NCBI GenBank assembly: GCA_037447655.1
Contig: JBBHKE010002250.1
Location: 27,438 to 91,437, forward strand
DNA length: 64,000 nt
Direction of reading: 5' to 3'
From: Zygnema cylindricum
Lineage: Eukaryota > Streptophyta > Zygnematophyceae > Zygnematales > Zygnemataceae
The notes below the pieces were generated by a model. That model was not told where the DNA came from. It did not search any database and was given only the letters and a program-made list of their open reading frames with translations. Both the position numbers and the translations under genes were made by a program. Each line of letters starts with the position of its first letter. The first letter of the stretch is position 1. Positions 11,848 to 22,400 of this stretch are shown here, piece by piece.

Positions 11848-12353
11848 CAAGCTTCTAGGGAGAGAGGAGGCTACCTCCTCAATCCACTAAGTCCTAAACC
11901 CTCTCACAACCCCTATCTACTGAAGTACAAAACGAATCAGAAGACTGTATAGTACAAAAAGGTACTACAGCCGATGTACTTTCTATACGGCCTGTGTACG
12001 ACAAGGCCATGAAGTGGACGCCTGTCTCTTCCAGACTTGTCCTTACACTCCCCGGGATTCCAGCTTCCTAATGATATATTGCCACGTGTCGCCAGGTCAT
12101 GTTACATCCGAAAACCGCCAAAGCGCTCATTCCGAGATCTCGGCGATGATGTGAGCCGTCGGATCCAAATCGGCTTTAATTCCCAGCCGTTCAAAACAAA
12201 TGTCCGGTACATTTGTTTCATGCGCACTTAATTCCCCAACTGGTTTATATGTACCATATTTGTAATTCCGTTAATCGGATTAGTCGTCTATCTATTGTTT
12301 AAATAGCTGTCAAACCCTATGTATCCTAACCGACTACTACGATAGATTGCTAA

Positions 12354-12417
12354 GGGTTGACGGCTAGGCCTCGCCCTACCGGTCGGAGGTTCGAGTCCTG
12401 CCGGACTCAACCTTTTT
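12354..12417 (+). other. tRNA-like B-box hairpin in element A 5' LTR
   Basis: Second copy of the antisense structure: GGTTGA (12354-12359) with TCAACC (12407-12412), B-box GGTTCGAGTCC at 12388-12398 and T5 directly after. The stem, box and T-run are unchanged although the surrounding LTR differs at several positions. Confidence 0.5.
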
Positions 12418-12622
12418 GGTTGAGAGTGACTTAGGTCACTCTTAAGCCCTGCCTATGGAGCTAAGGCAGCCATGGCTCCACCGCCCTCTCTCTCTTTTAG
12501 TGACTGCAACAAGTATGGGGGCTAGAGAGAAAAGGTGGAGGCAAGCTACCTCTGCTTCTCTTTTCTTGTTTAATTTAATTAAGACCTAGAATATACCTCC
12601 CTTAAATCTAGTGATTTTAACA

Positions 12623-15235
12623 TGTTTAAATAAGGTAACAATTCTTGTTAGCGCTAACTGTGTGTCTAAGTAAGGTTACAATTCCTATTAGCGCTAATAG
12701 TTTGTGTAAGTAAGGTAACAATTCCTCTAAGGGCTAACAATTTGTGTAATTTAGATAACAATTCTTGTTAGCGCTATCAGTTTGTGTAAGTTAGGTTAAT
12801 TGTTTGTGTAATTTAGATAACAATTCCTGTTAGCGCTAACATTTTGTGTAAGTTTGGTAACAATTCTTATTAGCACTAACAGTTTGTGTAATTTAGATAA
12901 CAATTCTTGTTAGCGATAACAATTCTTGTTAGCGCTTATAGTTTGTGTAAGTTATTTAACAATTCTTGTTAGCGTTACAGTTTATGTAAATTAGGTAACA
13001 ATTTTTGTTAACGCTAACAGTTTGTGTAAGTTAGGTAACAATAACTTTTAGCAATAACAGTTTGTGTAGGTAAGGTAACAATTCCTGTTAGGGCTAATAG
13101 TTTGTGTAATATAGATAACAATTCTTGTTTGCGCTATCTGTTTGTGTAAGTTAGGTAACAATTCATGTTAACGCTAACAATTTGTGTAAGTTAGGTAACA
13201 ATTATTGTTAGCGCTAACAGTTAGTGTAAGCTAGGTAACAAATTTTGTTAGCGCTAATAGTTAAAGTAAGTTAGGTAACAATTCTTGTTAGCGCTAACGG
13301 TTTGTGTAAGTTAGGTTACTATTCCTGTTAGGGCAAACAATTTGTGTAATTTAGATAACAATTCTTGTAAGCGATAACAATTCTTGTTAGTGCTAATAGT
13401 TTGTGTAAGTTAAGAAACAATTCCTGTTAGCATTACAATTTATGAAATTTAGATAACAATTCTTGTTAGCGATAACAGTTTGTGTAAGTTAGATAACAAT
13501 TCCTGTTAGCGTTACAGTTTGTGTAAGTTAGGTAACAATTCATGTTAGCGCTAGTTTGTGTAAATTGGGTAACAATTCCTATTAGCGCTAACAGTTTGTG
13601 GAAGTTAGGTAACAATTCTTGTTAGCGCAAACAGTTTGTGTAAGTAAAGTAACAATTCTTGTTAGCGCGAACAGTTGGTGTAAGTTAGGTAACAATTCCT
13701 CTTAGCGCTAGCAGTTTGTGTAATTTAGATAACAATTCATGTTAAGTAAGGTTAATAGTTTGTGTAATTTAGATAACAATTCATGTAAACGCTAACAGTT
13801 TGTGTAGTTTAGATAACAAATCCAATTAGCAATAACAATTCTTGTTAACGCTAATAGTTTTTGTGTAAGTTAGGTAACAATTCTTGTTAGCGTTACAGTT
13901 TATGTAATTTAGGTAACAATTCCTGTTAGGGCTAACAATTTGTGTAATTTAGATAACAATTCTTCATAGCGCTAACATTTTCTGTAAATTAGGTAACAAT
14001 TCCTATTAGCAATAAACAATTTGTGTAAGTAAGGTAACAATTCCTGTTAGCGCTAATAGTTTGTGTAATTTTGAAAACAATTCCTGTTAGCGCAAACAGT
14101 TTGTGAAGTTTAGATAACAAATCTTGTTAGCAATAACAATTCTTGTTAACGCTAATAGTTCTTGTGTAAGTTAGGTAACAATTGTTGTTAGCGTTACAGT
14201 TTATGTAATTTAGGTAACAATTCCTGTTAGGGCTACCAATTTAAGTAATTTAGATAACAATTCTTCTTAGCGCTAACATTTTCTATAAGTTAGGTAACAA
14301 TTCCTGTTAGCGATAATAGTTTGTGTAATTTAGATAACAATTCTTGTTAGCGCTAACAGTTTGTGTAAGTAAGGTGACAATTCTTGTTAGCCCTAATAGT
14401 TTGTGTAATTTTGAAAACAATTATTGTTAAAGCAAACAGTTTGTATAGTTTAGATAACAACGCCTGTTAGCGATAACAATTTTTGTTAACGCTAATAGTT
14501 TGTATAAATTAGGTAACAATTCCTGTCAGCGTTTCAGTTTATGTAATTAAGGTAACAATTTTTGTTAGCGCTAAAAGTTTGTATAAGTTAGGTAACAATT
14601 CTTGCTAGCGCTAACAGTTTGTGTAAATTGGGTAACAATTCCTATTAGCACTAACAGTTTGTGTAAGTTAGGTAACAATTCCTGTTAGCAATAACAGTTT
14701 GTGTAAGTAAAGTAACGATTCTTGTTAGTACTAATAGTTTGTGTAATTTAGATAACAATTCATGTTAGCGATTCTTCTTTGTGTTAGGTAACAATTCTTG
14801 TTAGCGCTAACAGTTTTTGTAAGTTAGGTAACAATGTTTATAAACGCTAACAGTTTGTGTAAGTTAGGTGACAATTTTTTTTAGCTCTAACAGTTTGTGT
14901 AAGTTAGGTAACAATTCATGTTAGCGCTAACAGTATGTGTAATTTAGATAACAATTCTTGTTAGCGCTAACAGTTTGTGTAAGTTAGGTAACAATTCCTG
15001 TTAGCGCTAATAGTTTGTGTAAGTAAGGTAACAATTCTTGTTAGCGTTAACAGTTTGTGTAAGTAAGGTTAATAGTTTGTGTAATTTAGATAACAATTCA
15101 TGTAAACGCTAACAGTTTTTGTAGTTTAGATAACAAATCCTGTTAGCAATAACAATTCTTGTTAACGCTAATAGTTTTTGTGTAAGTTAGGTAACAATTC
15201 TTGTTAGCGTTACAGTTTATGAAATTTAGGTAAGA
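12623..15235. repeat. SatA satellite array, block 2
   Basis: The same 40-bp family and phase as block 1. It continues directly from the monomer split by element A. A local duplication is visible around 13760-13990 and 15070-15235, sharing the AAACGCTAACAG and CTAATAGTTTTTGTGTAAG variants. It ends abruptly inside a monomer at the broken RT end of F2a. There are no genes. Confidence 0.96.
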
Positions 15236-16270
15236 ACCTATGGCTTCCTTTTTAGTTAACAGTATTTGTCTCTTTTTTCTATCTCTCTCTACTTGTATCC
15301 CTAATATATATTTGGCTTCACCAAGATCCATCATCTCAATTCTGGAGTTTAAGGCCCTCTTAATACGATTTATTTCATCCATAGATTTGCTGATAAGCAG
15401 CAGATCATCTACATATACACCAATATAAAGTATCCCATCATTTCCTTGTAGAAAATACACAGAATGATCTGAACTTAATCTTTTAAAGCCTAGTCCACTT
15501 AGGAACTCATCCAACTTCAAGTTCCATTGTCTAGGGGCTTGTTTCAGCCTATATAAAGATTTCAGCAGTTTACAGACTAGTCTTTCCTTTCCTGTCTCTT
15601 CATACATTTATGGTTGCTTCATATAGATAGTTTCTACAAGCTCTCCATGAAGAAAAGCTGTCTTAACATCCATTTGATGAACTTCCATATTTTCAATTGC
15701 AGCTACACTTAACACAATTCTGACAGTTGGAAACCTTACCACCGGAGAGAAGGTTTCCTCGAAATCAATGCCCCTCCTTCTCATTGTAGCTCTTTGCCAC
15801 AAGTCTGGCTTTGTATCTTTCGATTGTTCCATCCGGATTTAACTTAACCTTGAACACCCAATTGCTGCCAATAGCTTTCCGGTCTGGAGGAAGATCAACT
15901 AACTCCCACGTTTGAGCCTCCATTATCGATTTCATCTCGTCATTTGCTGCCTCAATCCAGTGAGTTCTTTCAGTTGATGAGAAGGCCTCCCGGATGGTTA
16001 GAGGTTCTTTCGTTGTTGAAGAAAAAACAAAATAGGAACCAGATTGCAGACGGCTGCTAGATCTCCTTCCCCCCGGAAATTCTGAGGCGGAGACCGATGG
16101 CTCTCGTGCGTTCCTTGTCTGTCTTGTAATCTACCGTGGTTGCTCCTAGAGCCTCTCAGCCTGGTCATGTTGAGGATGTACATGATCTTGTTGATTAGAA
16201 GAAACTTACTCTGGAATAGGTTGCTGAACCACTGGAAAGTAAGTGGTTTTGAGAGTATCAAAAATGACAT
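15236..16270 (-). pseudogene. pol: F2a reverse transcriptase, N-terminal two thirds
   Basis: Read from high to low coordinates: a linker with a G-G-R-R-S-S-S-type arginine cluster, [41 protein letters not shown] (the usual Cys is Ser), then after a frameshift [14 protein letters not shown] and [20 protein letters not shown], a stop, then LKQAPRQWNLKLDEF, YVDD and LGEAKYILGIQ. It stops at KKEAIGS and fuses to satellite. At least three breaks make it non-functional. Confidence 0.88.
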
Positions 16271-17405
16271 ATTCCTGAGATTTCATTTCAGCTTGTTTGT
16301 CAATCATTTGAAATAGATCTGCTGAGTCTCCTTCATCTTTTACAATATCATTTCTGGACACAACAATCTTGTGTTTTTCTATAACATATACCCTATACCC
16401 TTTTGAATATTCATCATAACCCAAGAGGATTCACGGTAACCCCTTTGGCTCCATTTTCCACTTAGACTGAGAAGTATTTAAGATAAAGCATTTACTCCCA
16501 AACACTTTAAAATGACCGACCTCGGGTTTCCTACCTGTCCAAATTTCAAAAGGTGTCGTGCTAACTGATCTGGACCCAAGTCTATTTTTGATATACACTG
16601 CACAGTTTAGGGCTTCAGCCCAGAATTTCATATTTATATTTTTACCAGCAAGCATTGATATAGCACACTTTGTAACTGTCTTATTTAACCTCTCTGAAAC
16701 ACATTTTGTTGAGGTGTGTAAGGAACAGTCAGCTGACGACTGATGCCTTCATCCAAAAAAAAACTGTTGAAAATCATTTGACATATACTCACCTCCATTA
16801 TCCGATCTGAGTTCCAAAATTGAAGTATTATGTAGCTTTTCCGCCCAAGTTTTGTAGTGTTTGAAGTGTGAAAAAACCTCACTTTTCTCTTTCATGAAAT
16901 ACACCTTAGTATATCTGGAAAAATCATCAGTAAAAGTCACCATAAAGCGGACCCCCCCAGCAGATGGTATCTAAGCTAGGCCCAACACATCAGAATGAAC
17001 GAGCTGTAAGACGTTCATTGATCTGTGCTCTAATTCCTGTGGAAAAGGCAATTTGTGAATTTTTCCCAAAGAGCAGCCATCACATGTTTTAACTGGCTGA
17101 TCTTTTAAAGTAACACCTTTTATTTTGCCAGATTTCACCATTTTGATCAAGCTGTCAAAATTAACATGACCTAGCCTTTTATGCCATAATTTATTCTCAG
17201 ATATTACACTTGAGAAGAGAACATTACTTTCCTTAGAATCTGCCATGTCCATACGATACATTTTGCTTTTGTCTCTAGTTCCTATGACTACTATTTTTCC
17301 TAGCTTGCTTACAACCTGTCTACCCCCCTTAAAGGATACTTCAAATCCTTTGCTTTCAACTAAAGACGTAGAAAACAGATTCTTTTTAAAGTCTGGAACA
17401 TACAA
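16206..17405 (-). pseudogene. pol: F2a integrase
   Basis: Fragmented copia integrase. The N-terminal part has LWHKRLGHVNFDSL and CDGCSLGK (HHCC zinc finger) and LVHSDVLG (first catalytic Asp). The middle part has TFTDDFSRYTKVYFMKEKSE and SDNGGEY (second Asp). The C-terminal part has FWAEALNCAVYIKNR, the GRKPEVGHFKVFGSKC block and GYDEYSKGYRVYV. Stops and frameshifts occur near 16970, 16750, 16660 and 16425, and the region around the catalytic Glu is lost in a frameshift. Confidence 0.87.
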
Positions 17406-17704
17406 GACATTGTGTAAAGTTTTTTTAACGACTTTCCTTCTATATCTACCAGCAATGAAACATCACCTTGAGCAGAAGTCTGGACACTCATGCCACAGGC
17501 ATAGTAAATATTCCTAGCAGGTGTACTTTGGAGAGTAGTAAAAAGGTCCTTGTTCCAACACATGTGAGCCGAGGCTCCCGTGTCTATAATCCACCCAGCG
17601 TTTTTTGACCCTTTCATCCCCGCTGCCATTGCAAATAACTCCGATGTATCTTGTTCATCGAGACCAGAGGATTCATCTTCCTCAGTTATAGATGAAAAAA
17701 ACAA
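17360..17704 (-). pseudogene. pol: F2a aspartic protease
   Basis: 114-aa segment with an acidic N-terminal linker and the retroviral-type protease motif GWIIDTGASAHMCWNKDLF, where D-T-G is the catalytic triplet. YYACGMSVQTSAQGDVSLLV corresponds to the flap and C-terminal strands. It loses frame near 17400, where integrase continues in another frame. It would cleave the Gag-Pol polyprotein. Confidence 0.86.
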
Positions 17705-17716
17705 TGAATTGTTTTG

Positions 17717-18622
17717 TTAACGATTACTAGAGAAGCCCTGATTAAACTGACTTTGCTGCCATCCTGGCCTATATAAACCAGTTTCATTTGCCTTTTTGAG
17801 CTTATGACAGTACTGAAATCCATGACCTTTCTCTGAACAGTAAAAGCAAGTAGTAAAAGACTGCCTATTATGTCCTTGATTAAGCTGATTAAACTGTCCT
17901 AGATTCCTAGGATCTTGATTTCTGAGCTGATTACACTGATTCTTTGACTGATTAAACTGTCCTCTTCTGACAAACTTTGTGTTAAAAGCCTCTATTTGCT
18001 TTTCTCCATTTAGCATTTTTGAGGTAGATTCTTTTTCCAAAATAATATTGATAGCTAACTGAAGTGTCCAGCTAGACTTATCATGCCTTTTCAATACAGC
18101 TGATGCATCTTTCATACTGCTAGGAAGACCTCTAATGATTAAAGCAGCCTGCTGAAACTCTAGAAAAGAGCCACCAGCGCACGCATGAGAATCGATAAGA
18201 GTTTGAAAGCTATCGGTATAATCTGCCATCGTTCCCCCCGAGTATTTGTAATCCTAGATTTTTCCTGCCAACAAAAGCTCCTCTTGAACATTCGCCTTCT
18301 CATAAGATGATTTGAGGGAAGTCCAAATATCAATCGCCTTCTTCATCTTGATTCGAGACATAACCAGGTTCTCTAAAAGACAAAGCTTCAGAGTATTCCG
18401 GGCTGACGAATTTTTCTTCGCCCATGATGGATCAACTTCATCAAAAGATCCATCTATCACCTCCAGCAAACCTGCAGTTTCAAAATATGACTCAACCATA
18501 TCCGCCCAATAAGCATACTTCTGCCCATTAAAGACTATAATTCTTGGAGACAGGCCCATAATCTGTTGTTCTATGACTACTGGTACAGGTGGAGCTGCAA
18601 CAGTAATGGTAGAATTAGACAT
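17717..18622 (-). pseudogene. gag: F2a Gag with CCHC knuckle
   Basis: Gag starts at the ATG 18622 inside the 5' LTR, reads through the PBS (QQIMGL) into the conserved FNGQKYAYWADMVESYF block, then alpha-helical capsid-like sequence (KLCLLENLVMSRIKMKKAID) to a stop at 18254. There a TAG replaces the conserved Trp of the GKIWDY motif found in F2b. The second part (18229-17717) has RGLPSSMKDA, a Gln/Asn-rich stretch and the knuckle CFYCSEKGHGFQYC (C-X2-C-X4-H-X4-C). It forms the particle shell and binds RNA. Confidence 0.9.
18551..18563 (-). other. Primer binding site of F2a, inside gag
   Basis: Plus strand CAGGCCCATAATC, abutting the LTR. It matches the iMet anticodon arm (GGGCCCATAACC) with two differences and encodes the Q-I-M-G-L residues of Gag. 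Confidence 0.75.
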
Positions 18623-19461
18623 AACTTATAAAGAAGCTAACCAAGAAACCAATTATCCACAAGTACAAATTACACCAAATTCAGCATAGAATATCACAAG
18701 TATACACACTGTCAATTCTCATAATTAGAGCACAATTGAACCTGTAAACCATACGATATGACATCTGCAAGTTTCACAGAAACTGCATTCAGATTTTCAT
18801 TATCCCAAAACTGGTTGCTCAAATATTTATGAGTGTCTATATACTAATCCTTTTGACCAATCAGATTGAATAGTCGTGTTGTACTATAGTACGACAAAGT
18901 ACCTAATGTACTTCCAAAAATCTCTTTTTCCACTAACCTAAATCAAGCAATGTCACACTAAATTTAAATTCGCTAAACTCCAAAAAAAGTTTGTTCAGGT
19001 TTTCTTCATTTGATGCCGTACACCCAATGTTGCTGCTTAGTCAGCAGTGGTCAAATACGTCTAACCGGCTGTGGTTAATCTTGTACGAATATTTGGAGTG
19101 CTTACGGAATACTTCATCACCTGTGGTCCACACTTAAATTGTAACTGTTAGTTCAGTTCAAATCGACGTCCTATGATTATTCTCCACACTTGCTTTCTAA
19201 GATGTCTGATATTCCTTTTCGTCAGTCCGATGCTCTGGTTTGACTTTGTTCGATGTGTTACATGTGTCAAGATTCATTCCGACTTTTTTGTATTGATTCT
19301 CATGCAGACGCGTGTCTATCAGACTGTACGCTACACTCAGAGCTTATCTACTGTCACACTATACAAGGTAAGTATTACAACTTCAAGGACCCAAAAATAT
19401 TTTAAGTTATAAACCTCCCCTCACAGCCTTATCTACAAAGGATAAAGCTTTGAAACCGACA
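18564..19461 (-). repeat. F2a 5' LTR
   Basis: 898 bp, in sense from TGTCGGTTTC to AACAACA, meeting SatA at 19462. It is nearly the same length as the related solo LTR at 59860-60761 (902 bp). Its last 59 nt encode the first 19 residues of Gag. Confidence 0.88.
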
Positions 19462-22400
19462 TAATTTAGGTAACAATTCCTGTTAGCGCTAACAGTTTGT
19501 GTAAATATGGTAACAACTTCTGTTAGCGCTAAGAGTTTGTGTAGGTAAGGTAACAATTCCTGTTAGCGCAAATAGTTTGTGTAATTTAGATAACAATTCG
19601 TGTTAGCAATAACAATTCTTGTTAGCACTAACAGTTTGTGTAAGTTAGGTTACAATTCCTGTTAGTGATAACAATTCGTGTTAGCGCTAATAATTTGTGT
19701 AAGTTAGGTAACAATTCCTGTTAGTTTTATAGTTTATGTAATTTAGGTAACAATTCTTGTTAGCGCTAACAATTTGTGTAATTTAAACAACAATTCCTGT
19801 TAGCTCAAACAATTTCTGTAAGTTAGGTAACAATTCCTGTTAGCGATAACAATTTTTTTAAGCACTAACAGTTTGTGTTAGTTAGGAAAAAATTTCTGTT
19901 AGCGCTAATAGTTTGTGTAAGTTAGGTAACAATTCCTGTTAGCGATAACAATTCTTTTTAGCGTTAACAATTTGTGTAAGTTAGGTAACATATCTTGTTA
20001 GCGCTAACAGTTTGTGTAAGTTAGGTAACAATTCTTGTTAGCGCTAACAGTTTGTGTAAGTTAGGTAACAATTCCTGTAAGCCCTAACGATTTGTGTAAT
20101 TTAGATAAAAATTCTTTTTAGCGCTAACAGTTTGTGTAAATTAGATAACAATTCTTGTTAGCGATAAAAATTCTTGTTATCGCTAACAGTTTGTGTAAGT
20201 TAGGTAACAATTCTTGTTAGCGCTAATTGTTTGTGTAATTTAGATAACCATTCATGTTAGCGCAAACAGTTTGTGTGAGTTAGGTAACAATTACTGTTAG
20301 CGATAACAATTCTTTTTAGCGTTAACAGTTTGTGTAATTTTTATAACAATTTCTGTTAGCGATAACAATTCTTGTTAGCGCTAGTAGTTTGTGTAGGTTA
20401 GGTAACAATTCCTGTTAGCTCTAACAGTTTGTGTAAATTAAGTAACAATTCCTGTTAGCGCTTACAGTTTGTGTAAGTAAAGTAACAATTCTTGTTAGTG
20501 CTAACTCTTTGTGTAAGTAAGGTAACAATTCTAGTTAGCGCAAACTGTTTGTTTAAGTTAGGTATCAATTCTTGTTAGCGCTAACAATTTGTGTAAGAAA
20601 TGTAACAATTCATGTTATTGCTAACAGTTTGTGTAAGTTAGGTAACAATTCCTGTTAGCGCTAACAGTTTTTGTAATTTAGATAACAATTCCTGTTAGCG
20701 CAAACAGATTGTTTAAGTTAGGTTACAATTCTTGTAAGCGCTAACAGTTTGTGTAAGAAAGGTAACAATTCCTGTTAGCGTTACAGTTTATGTAATTTAG
20801 GTAACAACTCTTGTTAACGCTAACAGTTTGGTATTTAGATAACAATTACTGTTAGCGCTAACAGTTTGTGTAAGTTAGGTATCAATTGTTGTTAGCGCTA
20901 ACAGTTTGTGTAAAAGGGGTAAAAATTCCTATTAGCGCTAAAAGTTTGTGTAAGTAAGGTAACAATTCCTGTTAGGGCTAACAGTTTGTGTAAATAAGGT
21001 AACAATTCCTGTTAGCGCAAACAGTTTATGTTATTCAGATAACAATTCTTGTTAGCGATAACAATTCTTGTTAGCGCTAACAATTTGTGTAAGTTAGGTA
21101 ATAATTATTGTTAGCGCTAACAATTTGTGTAAGTTAGGTTACAGTTCCTGTTTGCTCTAACAGTTTGTGTAAATTAGGTAACAATTCCTGTTAGCGCTAA
21201 CAGTTTGTGTAAGTAAGGTGACAATTCTTGTTAGTGCTAACAGTTTGTTTAAGTTAGGTAACAATTCTTGTTAGCGCTAACAATTTGTGTAAAAAAGGTA
21301 ACAACACCTGATAGCGCTAACAGTTTGTGTAAGTTAGGTAACAATTTTTGTTAGCACTAACGGTTTGTGTAGGTTAAGTAACTATTCCTGTTAGCGCTAA
21401 CAGTTTGTGTAATTTAGATAACAATTCCTGTTAGCGCAAACAGATTGTTTAAGTTAGGTAACAATTCTTGTTAGCGCAAACAGTTTGTGGAAGAAAGGTA
21501 ACAATTCTTGTTAGCGTTACAGTTTATGTAATTTAGGTAACAATTCTTGTTAGGGCTAACAGTTTGTGTAAGTTAGGTAACATTTCCTGTTAGCTTTACA
21601 GTTTATGTAATTTAGGTAACAACTCTTGTTAGCGCTAACAGTTTGGAATTTAGATAACAATTACTGTTAGCGCTAACAGTTTGTGTAAGTTAGGTATCAA
21701 TTGTTGTTAGCGCTAACTGTTTGTTTAAATTATGTAACAATTCCTGTTAGCGCTAGTAGTTTGTGTAAAAAGGGTAAAACTTCCTATTAGCGCTAAAAGT
21801 TTGTGTAAGCAAGGTAATAATTTTTTTTAGAGCAAACAGTTTGTGTAATTTAGATAACAATTCCTGTTAGCGATAAAAATTCTTGTTACCGCTAACAGTT
21901 TGTGTTAGTTAGGTAACAATTCTTGTTAGCGCTGACTGTTTGTGTAATTTAGATAACCATTCGTGTTAGCGCAAACAGTTTGGGTAATTTAGATAACAAT
22001 TCCTGTTAGCGCTAATAGTTTGTGTGAGTTAGGTAACAATTCTTGTTAGCGTTACAGTTTATGTAATTTAGGTAACAATTCTTGTTAGCGCTAACAGTTT
22101 GTGTAATTTAGATAACAATTCCTGTTAGCGATAACAAATCTTGTTAGCGCTAACAATTTGTGTAAGTTAGGAAACAATTTCTGTTAGCGCTTACAGTTTG
22201 TGTAAGTTAGTTAACAATTCTTGTTAGCGCAAACAATTTAAGTAATTTAGATAACAATTCTTATTAACGATAACATTTCTTGTTAGCGCTAATAGTTTGT
22301 GAAAGTTAGGTAACAATTCTTGTTAGCTTTACAGTTTATGTAATTTAGGTAACAATTTTTGTTAGCGCTAATAGTTTGTGTAAGATAGGTAACAATTACT

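Larger units (their letters stand above)
7278..12622 (-). mobile_element. Element A: Ty1/copia LTR retrotransposon with both LTRs
   Basis: A 5345-bp copia element on the minus strand with two 998-bp LTRs, PPT, PBS and degraded gag-PR-INT-RT-RNaseH in copia order. Flanking 5-mers are TGTGT (7273-7277) and TGTTT (12623-12627), a probable target-site duplication with one change; joining the flanks restores a normal SatA monomer. Its internal region (3349 bp) is 983 bp shorter than that of relative B because the gag core and CCHC knuckle are missing. In-frame stops and a 1-nt frameshift break pol. It is a dead or at best trans-mobilised copy. Confidence 0.95.
11625..12622 (-). repeat. Element A 5' LTR
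   Basis: 998 bp and co-linear with 7278-8275. Its sense end TTGCA directly meets the PBS, and its sense start TGTTAAAATC meets SatA. The last 20 nt of the LTR contain the Gag start codon (ATG at 11642-11644), so Gag begins inside the LTR. Confidence 0.95.
15236..19461 (-). mobile_element. Element F2a: 3'-truncated copia element, family 2
   Basis: Minus-strand copia element retaining a 5' LTR (18564-19461), PBS, gag, protease, integrase and about two thirds of RT. RNase H, PPT and the 3' LTR are absent, and RT joins SatA directly at about 15236. An ORF reads from RT into satellite. The right flank is TAATT within SatA; no partner TSD exists because the left end is lost. Several frameshifts break gag-pol. 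Confidence 0.93.
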
